Below are positions 1 to 7,093 of a stretch of DNA of 38,942 bases, in pieces. The translations under genes and the position numbers were made by a program. This DNA is from Klebsiella pneumoniae (lineage in GTDB: Bacteria; Desulfobacterota; Binatia; Bin18): the NCBI GenBank assembly GCA_945865755.1, contig CAMBFS010000016.1, positions 1 through 38,942 of the forward strand, in the 5' to 3' direction. Positions within the stretch are counted from its first letter, which is position 1. Each line of letters starts with the position of its first letter. A model generated the notes under the pieces. It saw only the letters and a list, made by a program, of their open reading frames with translations. It ran no database searches and was not told where the DNA came from.

Positions 1-429
1 CGTGGTGGCATCTGCAAACATGGGGGGGCCGTTGCGCTCCACGTCCTCCGCACTCCCCAGCCAAAGACAGAAGCCCCTGTTCTTCAGTTTCCGATGTTTC
101 ACTTGATGTGGCGTGATAGGATTGTCCTCTGTGGAGAGCCTCACCCTGACCGCGTGCAGGTGTGGCCGTGGACGCAAGGCATGTTGAGCTGGCCAGAAGT
201 TTGCCCATCCTGTGTAGCAGCGTACCGACACCCGAAGATGGCGAAGGCGGCGTAACTCACGTGGGGCGTGCGAGACTGGGCGCTCACACGTTGCCCACTT
301 CAGATGTGGAAATCGGAACGTCCCATGAACGACATCACTCTGTGTTTATATCGGCCCCGTGGTCCACCTGGCAGGCACCCTAGTCGCACATCGCCTTCCT
401 CACTCATCGGAAAGCAGAAAGGAGCATGT
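1..429. other. Intergenic DNA upstream of the integrase; no gene recognised
   Basis: I find no convincing gene here. A 73-codon open frame at 162-383 has no recognisable domain and no clear ribosome binding site. The region lies upstream of the integrase and on the far side of it from the tRNA, so it probably belongs to the interior of an integrated element that continues to the left of the window. Confidence 0.4.
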
Positions 430-1620
430 ATGGCTGTCCGAGTCCGACAACGCACCGACCGCCCAGGGTGGTACGTCATCATCGACCACAACGCGAAGCG
501 CAAGAAGAAAGCCTTTCCAGACAAAGACACAGCGACCCGGTTCGCGCGCACGATCCGGGTCAGACTGGCGGAAGGAGACTTCGGGATTGCCAAGGAAGAG
601 CAAGAGCGGCTCCCATTTGGTGCCTATTACAAGACCTGGCTCGATTCGTATGTCAGAACGCATACCAAGACATCGACCTACGCGAACTATGAAACGGCCT
701 ATCGGGTGCACTGGCTTCCCTTCCTTGGCGACATCGACATCAAGGCCATTACCAGAGAACAACTCAAACGGTTCATGTACGAGAAGCTCAACGCGGGTCT
801 CTCTCGCAACTCAGTGAAAGGGTACATCGCGCCGCTCTCCGAGATGTTCAACCATGCGATTGAAGATGGACATCTCGACCGTAACCCCTGCATCAGGATC
901 ATGCGTACCACACGAGAGGAAAAGGGCACGCAACAACAGAAGATTGATTTCTTGACACGGGCGGAACTCGCCTCACTTCTTGCTACCTGTCAAGAACACT
1001 TCGCTTCCGCCTACCCGTTCGTCTTGCTCCTCGCCCGGACCGGACTCAGGATCGGGGAAGCCGTGGCCTTGCAGTGGAACGACATCGACTTTCAGGGGCG
1101 GTTTCTCACTGTCCAACGCAATTGGGTAGACGGCCATCTTACCACGCCCAAGAGTGGCAAAAGCAGGCGTGTGGACATGTCCTTGCACCTGACCGACACC
1201 CTGAAGGCGCTGTCAGTCGAGCGCAAGAAGGAGACGCTCAAGAAAGGATGGGGACAGATGCCGCAATGGGTCTTCACCAACGAAGTCGGCAACATGATGG
1301 ACACGGAGAACTTCCGGCATCGGGTGTGGGCGAAACTCCATCTGAAGGCAGGGATGCGCCGGATACGGATTCACGACTTGCGGCATACCTTCGCCTCGCT
1401 GCTCATTCAACAAGGCGAATCCTTGGCCTACGTGAAAGAGCAAATGGGCCATCATTCCATCCGCGTGACGGTGGATGTGTACGGGCATCTGGTCCCAGGG
1501 GGAAATAGGGCCGCCGTGGACCGGCTTGACGATCCGGTGTCGGAGCATGCGCAACCGACCGAGTATGAGAGCCTCACGGTCCGCCACGAGGCGGAGACGA
1601 AGAACCAGAACGCGGGGTAG
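430..1620 (+). CDS. Tyrosine recombinase (phage-type integrase)
   Basis: Site-specific recombinase of 396 residues, predicted to integrate and excise a mobile element. The N-terminus (MAVRVRQRTDRPGWYV) is an AP2-like arm-binding region, followed by a SAM-like core-binding domain at about residues 60-150 and a C-terminal catalytic domain. The catalytic set is visible: Arg in ARTGLRIGEA, Lys in TPKSGKSRRV, HDLRH for the H-x-x-R box, the His in GHHS, and the nucleophile Tyr in VDVYGHLV. The start at 430 is chosen because the family begins there and a GGAG lies just upstream at 421-424; an open frame runs further upstream to 268 but has no family similarity. The gene ends about 100 bases from the 3' end of tRNA-Ala, the usual arrangement for an element integrated in a tRNA gene. 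Confidence 0.93.
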   Translation: MAVRVRQRTDRPGWYVIIDHNAKRKKKAFPDKDTATRFARTIRVRLAEGDFGIAKEEQERLPFGAYYKTWLDSYVRTHTKTSTYANYETAYRVHWLPFLGDIDIKAITREQLKRFMYEKLNAGLSRNSVKGYIAPLSEMFNHAIEDGHLDRNPCIRIMRTTREEKGTQQQKIDFLTRAELASLLATCQEHFASAYPFVLLLARTGLRIGEAVALQWNDIDFQGRFLTVQRNWVDGHLTTPKSGKSRRVDMSLHLTDTLKALSVERKKETLKKGWGQMPQWVFTNEVGNMMDTENFRHRVWAKLHLKAGMRRIRIHDLRHTFASLLIQQGESLAYVKEQMGHHSIRVTVDVYGHLVPGGNRAAVDRLDDPVSEHAQPTEYESLTVRHEAETKNQNAG

Positions 1621-1721
1621 TGGATGCGCAACGGTGTTTTGACCGGCCCCGGACGGACCCTATACGGACCCGCGACGACGGTGGTTGAGTTGCGAACGTG
1701 CTAAGTGGCTGAAAAGACAAG

Positions 1722-1794
<73 letters not shown>

Positions 1795-1869
1795 ACATCA
1801 AGACCGGGAGGAAAGATCAATAGGCCGGGGAATGGTGCCACTTTCCTCCCACCGAGTCAACCGCGCGGC

Positions 1870-4179
1870 TTACGGCGCGGGGGCCGGGGCGGGCTTGAGC
1901 GCGAGGGCAAAAGGTCCTCTCTCCACTCGGATCGGTCGCTCCGTCACAGGCTCACCGTTGATGGTGCTGATCACATCGACATCACGCCCGTCTCCGCTCC
2001 GACCATATCCCGCCACATAGAGCCGTTTTCCCTTGGGCGAGACCAAAACGCCATCCGGCTCGAAGGAGGTGGAGATACTCGCTACCGCCGCGATCGGGTT
2101 CACGCTCAAATCGAAGACCCCCACGAGGGACTCCAAGACGCTGGAAATATAGGCGCGTGTGCCATCGGCGGAGATCGCGATTTTCACCGGTTGAAGGCCG
2201 AAGATCACGGGGTCCCCACTCACGACCACGGGACTCGCCACCGTATTCAGAACTGAAAACGAATCGCCGTCGAAATTCACCACGAAGGCGCGTTTCCCAT
2301 CCGGCGCGACCACGATGCCGTTTGGTCCTTTCTTCTTCCCTAAATCAACCGTGCCCAGCACCGTATCCGTCGCGGTGTTCAGCACCGAGACCGTATTGTC
2401 CGAGAAATTCGTGACATACGCCGTTTTTCCATCCGGCGCGAAGACCACCGCTTGTGGCTCTTTGCCGACAGGAATCGTGGTCACCACTTGTTTGGTCGCT
2501 GTATTCAAGGCGGTGACTGAATTGTCGAGACTATTCACGATATACACTTTCGTGCCATCCGGTGAGACCGCGACCCCTTGGGGCGATTTTCCGACCGACA
2601 CGGTCGTCGTCACCGCGTTCGTGGTGGTATCCACGATGGACACCTCATGATCCCTGGCGGCTGTCACATACGCCGTCGCTCCGTCTGGACTGATCGCGAT
2701 TCCCCGCGGCGCGCGCCCGACGGGAATGGTGGCGGTGACTTCGTTTTTCGCCGTATCAATGACGGAGACGGAATTACTCAACACATTGGTCACATACAGT
2801 GTGGGCCCTCCGGTGCACGCCTTGGTCTCAAAGAAACAGAGAGGAACCGCTTCGAAATCCGGGGTCGCTGGAAGCTCCGCGCACGTGAGCGATCCGCCGG
2901 TGAATCCCAGGCTTGTACAGCTTTCTCCACCCAGGGTCGCGCCATCGCATTCCTCACCAGGTTCAATGCCGCCATTGCCACACAGCGATTCGGGCACGAA
3001 ACATTGGCAACTTTGCTGCCACTGAAACCGCGCGGCGATCTCGCGTACTTCCGTGCTCCCGCGCGGGCGAATGCGAATTTTATCCAGGAACAGCGCGAAG
3101 CCGCCTTCAATCTGCGCCTTCGCTTGCGAAAGATTGAATTCATCAAGGAAAGGGACCTCACCTAAACGCACGACCGTGGTTTCATTCTCGATGATTTTGG
3201 AGACACCGTTACTATCGCGGATTTCCACGCCAATTTTATACTTGGCGCTAGGCAGTTCGTTGAAATTGACAATCACCGCGAATCCACTGCGCAGGGCTTG
3301 GGGAAAATCCTTATACCCGCTGGCGACATCTTCGCGGGCCGTGCAGCAGGGGATGGTCTGGATGTTGACGCCATTCACCCGGAGGTGAACGGAGGCGATG
3401 GAGACTCCCGTCTTGTTGGAAAACACCCACCCTGACACCAACCCTTTCCCACCCACGGTCGACGAAGCGAAGTTCGTGGGATTTTCTAACGTCGCGATGA
3501 TAGTATCCGCTTCTCCTTCCGCACGCACGATGCGCTCTATGGACGCCGGAGGTTGAGGCGCGGCGGCGCTTTGCGCGGAGGTCCCGCTGTTTTCCGAGCG
3601 AATCAGCGCCAGGGTTTGCGTCTCTGGTTGCCACGCGAGTCGGACCGTCACTTCCTTGGAATCTCCGGCCTCGCCAGAATCCTGCGCGAGCACCTTCTTG
3701 ATGACGATTTCTTGGCCGTCGATATTAGCCTCGGCCGTCAACAGATTCAGACTGTTGAGAAATGAAAAGCCGCCGACTCGGATCGCGGTGATTTTTCGTT
3801 CGATGATGGTTGGCGCGGCCACGTTATCGCGAATTTCCAGCCTGAGCGTGTGATCCCCCGCGGTGAGGTTACTGAAATTCACTCCACTGCCAAAGCCGCT
3901 GCGGAGCGCTTGCGCGCCGCGCTCCTGCGCCACATCGGCCCGTTCGCCGCAACAGGCAATGTCACCAGCATCCGCCCCATCCACAAAGATTTTCACCGTC
4001 ACTGGCGTATCGGGGGTCGTCGAGTATGCCCAGCCCCCGATCAGACCAATGCCGGTGATGCGCTGTTCATTCGTTGGCGTCTCCCAGTTCGCGACAATCT
4101 CCGCGTGACTCGGGGTCTCCCAGAGCAATAGCAGGCAGCCAATCAGGGTTCGCAGCATCATCTTGTGTATCCCGTTCAT
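1870..4179 (-). CDS. Secreted YVTN beta-propeller protein with duplicated N-terminal domain
   Basis: Exported protein of 769 residues with a signal peptide ending near ETPSHA (about residue 26). Residues 30-190 and 225-390 are two copies of one domain, each with a GLxGGW/GLVSGW strand, a paired-cysteine IPCC or IACC motif, and an ALRSGF motif. Around residues 400-433 there is a cysteine-rich segment (CGNGGIEPGEECDG) like the Myxococcus-type disulphide repeat. Residues 458-765 hold seven repeats of the YVTN type (for example LYVTNVLSNSVSVID followed by ISPDG), enough for one seven-bladed propeller. Cell-surface or periplasmic binding is plausible; no catalytic residues are apparent. A start at 4161 (MMLRTL) is also possible, since neither ATG has a strong ribosome binding site. 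The gene lies 58 bases downstream of lpxI. Confidence 0.85.
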   Translation of the reverse strand: MNGIHKMMLRTLIGCLLLLWETPSHAEIVANWETPTNEQRITGIGLIGGWAYSTTPDTPVTVKIFVDGADAGDIACCGERADVAQERGAQALRSGFGSGVNFSNLTAGDHTLRLEIRDNVAAPTIIERKITAIRVGGFSFLNSLNLLTAEANIDGQEIVIKKVLAQDSGEAGDSKEVTVRLAWQPETQTLALIRSENSGTSAQSAAAPQPPASIERIVRAEGEADTIIATLENPTNFASSTVGGKGLVSGWVFSNKTGVSIASVHLRVNGVNIQTIPCCTAREDVASGYKDFPQALRSGFAVIVNFNELPSAKYKIGVEIRDSNGVSKIIENETTVVRLGEVPFLDEFNLSQAKAQIEGGFALFLDKIRIRPRGSTEVREIAARFQWQQSCQCFVPESLCGNGGIEPGEECDGATLGGESCTSLGFTGGSLTCAELPATPDFEAVPLCFFETKACTGGPTLYVTNVLSNSVSVIDTAKNEVTATIPVGRAPRGIAISPDGATAYVTAARDHEVSIVDTTTNAVTTTVSVGKSPQGVAVSPDGTKVYIVNSLDNSVTALNTATKQVVTTIPVGKEPQAVVFAPDGKTAYVTNFSDNTVSVLNTATDTVLGTVDLGKKKGPNGIVVAPDGKRAFVVNFDGDSFSVLNTVASPVVVSGDPVIFGLQPVKIAISADGTRAYISSVLESLVGVFDLSVNPIAAVASISTSFEPDGVLVSPKGKRLYVAGYGRSGDGRDVDVISTINGEPVTERPIRVERGPFALALKPAPAPAP

Positions 4180-4237
4180 ATAGTGTGTCCGTCTGTTTGC
4201 TTATTAGGAAGTAACGAAGTGTTCGGCACGTTAAGGT

Positions 4238-5050
4238 TTACGCCGGCGCGGCCAGCGCCACGACACGCAGGCCGGCGGCATTCGCGCGCTGGACAACCGT
4301 CGTCCGCTCCAAGACCAGGGTTTTGTGGGCTTCGACCGCCAACACCGCCGCTTGCACTTCTTGCATCACGGCGACCGTGTCGGGACCAATCGTGGGGACA
4401 TCGAAGCGCAGGTCCTGCTGGGGTTTGCTGACTTTGACGATCACCGTCCCCGCACCGCCCAACGTGCCTCCGCGACGAATCGCCGCGTTGGTCCCTTCTA
4501 CCCCTTCCACCGCGAGCACGGTGCCACGCTTGACGATGACGCTCTGCCCAATATCCCACCGGCCAATCTCTTTCGCGACCGTGAAGCCGAGCCGAATATC
4601 TTCCCACTGTTGCGCATCGGGTTCCGTCGTCGTCAGTGGCCCTTCCCCCGGCACGAGCGCCGAGAGCAACTGGGTGGAGTCCACCACGGCGATCCCCTCG
4701 CTCTCCAACTCGCGCGCCACGCCGCGCAGAATCACATCGTCCTTGAGGCTGGACAGGGTGCGAATAAAAGCCATGCCCCGCGCATCCGGCTGAAAATGGG
4801 CGAACGCGCCCGCCTTGCTGATTCCGCCCGCCATGACCGCCTGGGTCACTCCGGCCTGGTGAAAGGTTTCGATGATTTTGCCTAATTCGCCGACGCGGAC
4901 CCACGTGACCGTTGGCACCAGCGTGGCGATCTCATCTGGTGTCTCGCCCGTGTGCGCCACCGCCACGATCTCCACGCCTTCGCGTTGGGCCGCTTCGGTC
5001 AATAACAGGGGAAACCGTCCGTTTCCGGCAATGAGTCCTAACCGCGGCAT
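4238..5050 (-). CDS. lpxI: UDP-2,3-diacylglucosamine pyrophosphatase, LpxI type
   Basis: Hydrolyses UDP-2,3-diacylglucosamine to lipid X and UMP in lipid A synthesis. The 270 residues match the usual LpxI length. The N-terminus LGLIAGNGRFPLLL is the family's opening motif, and the C-terminal domain carries VKVSKPQQDLRFDVPTIGP, the conserved segment with the essential aspartate, followed by LVLER near the end. LpxI replaces LpxH in many alpha- and deltaproteobacteria. It lies 18 bases downstream of lpxA on the same strand. The lpxB gene that often follows is not here; a YVTN protein follows instead. Confidence 0.93.
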   Translation of the reverse strand: MPRLGLIAGNGRFPLLLTEAAQREGVEIVAVAHTGETPDEIATLVPTVTWVRVGELGKIIETFHQAGVTQAVMAGGISKAGAFAHFQPDARGMAFIRTLSSLKDDVILRGVARELESEGIAVVDSTQLLSALVPGEGPLTTTEPDAQQWEDIRLGFTVAKEIGRWDIGQSVIVKRGTVLAVEGVEGTNAAIRRGGTLGGAGTVIVKVSKPQQDLRFDVPTIGPDTVAVMQEVQAAVLAVEAHKTLVLERTTVVQRANAAGLRVVALAAPA

Positions 5051-5068
5051 CAGTAGAGACCTCTGCGT

Positions 5069-5899
5069 CTAGAAGAGTTCGCCGTCACCTTCGGGATCAG
5101 CAGTGCCCCGCGGGCGACACAGGCCACGTTGCGAAGCCGCGATGAATTCAACCAGATGTGCCACCGTTGGCGAAGCAGGCGCGTCTTCCCGCACCCGCGC
5201 CAACGCCTCTTTGAGTGGCAGACCTTCCGCGAACAGCGTGCGGTAGGCTTTCTTGAGTAACGAAATATCCTCCGCCGATACCCCGCGCCGTTTGAGTCCG
5301 ATCAGATTGAGGCCATGCAGATGCGCGCGATCACCGGTCGCCGTGCAATACGGAGGAACATCTTGTGAGACCATCGCCCCGCCGGCGAGGAGCGCCGATT
5401 CGCCGATCCGTGTGAACTGATGAATCGCCACTAATCCCCCAACCGTCACGAAACTTTCCACGGTCACATGCCCGGCCAGCGTCGCCCCGTTGGCCAGCAC
5501 CACATAATCGGCGATCCGGCAATCATGCGCCACGTGCGAATAGTTCATAAACAGGTTGTGGTTCCCCACCCGCGTCACCATTCCCCCCCCCGTCGTCCCG
5601 AGGTGAAGCGTGGCGAACTCACGAATGGCGTTCCCATCACCAATGATCAGTTCGCTGTTTTCGCCCTGATATTTTTTATCTTGCGGGATGGCCCCGATAC
5701 TGGCGAATTGGAAGATGCGATTATCGCACCCAATCGTCGTGCGTCCCTCGATCACGGCGTGGGGGCCAATGTAGCTACGGGCGCCAATGCGAACCTGGGG
5801 GCCAATGACCGCGTAGGGGCCCACTTCCACCTCTGGTCCCAGTTCCGCGCCAGGGGCGATAACGGCCGAGGGGTGAATCTTGGACAGGGTCAAGGTCAC
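5069..5899 (-). CDS. lpxA: UDP-N-acetylglucosamine O-acyltransferase
   Basis: Catalyses the first step of lipid A synthesis, transfer of a 3-hydroxyacyl chain from ACP to UDP-GlcNAc. The 276 residues have an N-terminal left-handed beta-helix built from hexapeptide repeats (GAELGPEVEVGPYAVIGP and onward) and a C-terminal helical domain. The catalytic His125 in NYSHVAHDC sits at the same number as in E. coli LpxA. Gly173, the E. coli acyl-chain ruler position, is also Gly here, which suggests a long hydroxyacyl chain (inference). Its ATG overlaps the fabZ stop as ATGA, so the two are probably translationally coupled. Confidence 0.96.
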   Translation of the reverse strand: MTLTLSKIHPSAVIAPGAELGPEVEVGPYAVIGPQVRIGARSYIGPHAVIEGRTTIGCDNRIFQFASIGAIPQDKKYQGENSELIIGDGNAIREFATLHLGTTGGGMVTRVGNHNLFMNYSHVAHDCRIADYVVLANGATLAGHVTVESFVTVGGLVAIHQFTRIGESALLAGGAMVSQDVPPYCTATGDRAHLHGLNLIGLKRRGVSAEDISLLKKAYRTLFAEGLPLKEALARVREDAPASPTVAHLVEFIAASQRGLCRPRGTADPEGDGELF

Positions 5900-6351
5900 A
5901 GGGGCGCCTCGCGGGTCGGCTCAGTCCCTAACGCCACGGTAAATTCCAACTCCGCCGCGACTTTCCCATCAACCAGCGCGGCCCCACGCATTTTCCAGAA
6001 CGGGCCGCGGCGGCGTAGGGCCTCGACCTCCAGCCGGACCTGATCCCCTGGAATAACTTGCTGGCGAAACCGCACGTGATCCAAGGCGGTGAGCATGGCG
6101 ATCTGTCCATCTTTCTGGGGGTCTGGCGCGGTCATTCGTGCGAGAATGCCACCGGCCTGCACCACGGCTTCACACAACAGGACCCCGGGCATAATCGGAC
6201 GGCCGGGAAAGTGGCCGGTGAAAAAGGGCTCGTTGATCGTGACATTCTTGAGGGCCACGATACGTTTTCCCACCTCCACCTCAATCACGCGATCCACTAG
6301 CAAGAACGGATAGCGATGAGGTAGGAGGGCCGCGATATCAAACGATTCCAT
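5896..6351 (-). CDS. fabZ: 3-hydroxyacyl-ACP dehydratase
   Basis: Dehydrates 3-hydroxyacyl-ACP in fatty acid elongation and competes with LpxA for the same substrate pool. At 151 residues it is full length. The N-terminal LLPHRYPFLLVDRV and the active-site segment GHFPGRPIMPGVLLCE are present, with catalytic His47 and Glu61. It overlaps lpxA by 4 bases and is separated from skp by 110 bases that hold a small inverted-repeat element. In many Gram-negative genomes lpxD lies in that position; it is absent here. Confidence 0.96.
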   Translation of the reverse strand: MESFDIAALLPHRYPFLLVDRVIEVEVGKRIVALKNVTINEPFFTGHFPGRPIMPGVLLCEAVVQAGGILARMTAPDPQKDGQIAMLTALDHVRFRQQVIPGDQVRLEVEALRRRGPFWKMRGAALVDGKVAAELEFTVALGTEPTREAPL

Positions 6352-6368
6352 GAAAGAGATTAGGCCCC

Positions 6369-6455
6369 GTCAGGAAAGAACTTACCGAGCATGGAACACT
6401 GCTGGACAAGCCAGCAGTGGCACCCACTAGCCAAATTGGCAAGTTCTTTCTTGAC
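6369..6455. repeat. Small inverted-repeat element (copy 1), MITE-like
   Basis: An 87-bp unit bounded by 15-bp inverted repeats that match at 14 of 15 positions: GTCAGGAAAGAACTT at 6369 and AAGTTCTTTCTTGAC ending at 6455. In its centre is a perfect hairpin, CACTGCTGG, loop, CCAGCAGTG (6397-6419). A second, inverted copy of the core and right end lies at 15097-15162. It has no coding capacity. It occupies the space between skp and fabZ within a same-strand gene run, so the hairpin could attenuate transcription. Confidence 0.75.
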
Positions 6456-6461
6456 ACGTAC

Positions 6462-7025
6462 TTAGTTGGCCGTCGGAGTTTTCTCACCAGCTTGCGAGAC
6501 TTTCGCTGGCCCTTTTTCGTTGTACGTCTTGATGATCGACTCGGTCAGGTCGATGGTCTTCGCGCCATACAACACGACGGTGTTATTGCCTTCGAGAATA
6601 ACCGTGTAGCTGCCCTGCTCACCCAAGGCTTGCACAACCTGCCGGAGGTCTTCCAAGATACGGCCAGTCAAATCCCGGTCTTTAATCTGCAATTCTTGTT
6701 GCAAATCCTTGTAGGAGCGCTCGAAATCGCGCAGTTTCTGGCGGTAATCCTGTTCGAGGTTATCGCGTTCGTCTTCCTTGAGCAGGAGCCCTTTCTTTTC
6801 GAGTTCCTCTTTCAGTTTCTCGACCTCGCTCTTGCGACGTTCCAAGCTCTGTTCCGCTTTTTCGACTTCCTTCTTGAACTTCTCTTTGGCCACTTTTCCC
6901 GCTTCACACTCATTGAGCGCGCGTTGCAGGTCCACATAGCCAATCCTCAAGGCGTCCTGGGCCGTGGCCTGTGGAATCCACCCCAACACTCCAGTCAACG
7001 CTAATACCGCAATCAGAATACGCAT
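6462..7025 (-). CDS. skp: Periplasmic chaperone, Skp/OmpH family
   Basis: Periplasmic chaperone that holds unfolded outer-membrane proteins on their way to the Bam complex. The 187 residues start with a Sec signal peptide (cleavage near QATAQD), then RIGYVDLQRALNE, the family's first strand. A long charged coiled coil follows at about residues 45-115 (the tentacle region), then a C-terminal strand with TVILEGNNTVVLYGAKTIDLT. It is 68 bases downstream of bamA on the same strand, the standard bamA-skp order. Confidence 0.93.
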   Translation of the reverse strand: MRILIAVLALTGVLGWIPQATAQDALRIGYVDLQRALNECEAGKVAKEKFKKEVEKAEQSLERRKSEVEKLKEELEKKGLLLKEDERDNLEQDYRQKLRDFERSYKDLQQELQIKDRDLTGRILEDLRQVVQALGEQGSYTVILEGNNTVVLYGAKTIDLTESIIKTYNEKGPAKVSQAGEKTPTAN

Positions 7026-7093
7026 AATAAATACATCCCCTCTTGTACTACGACCTTTGCAAAGTCTTCCTTGTGGCGTTTTCAGCGCACACG

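Noticed and set aside
162..383. 73-codon open frame upstream of the integrase
   Set aside because: No domain, no convincing ribosome binding site, and it overlaps another spurious extension of the integrase frame.
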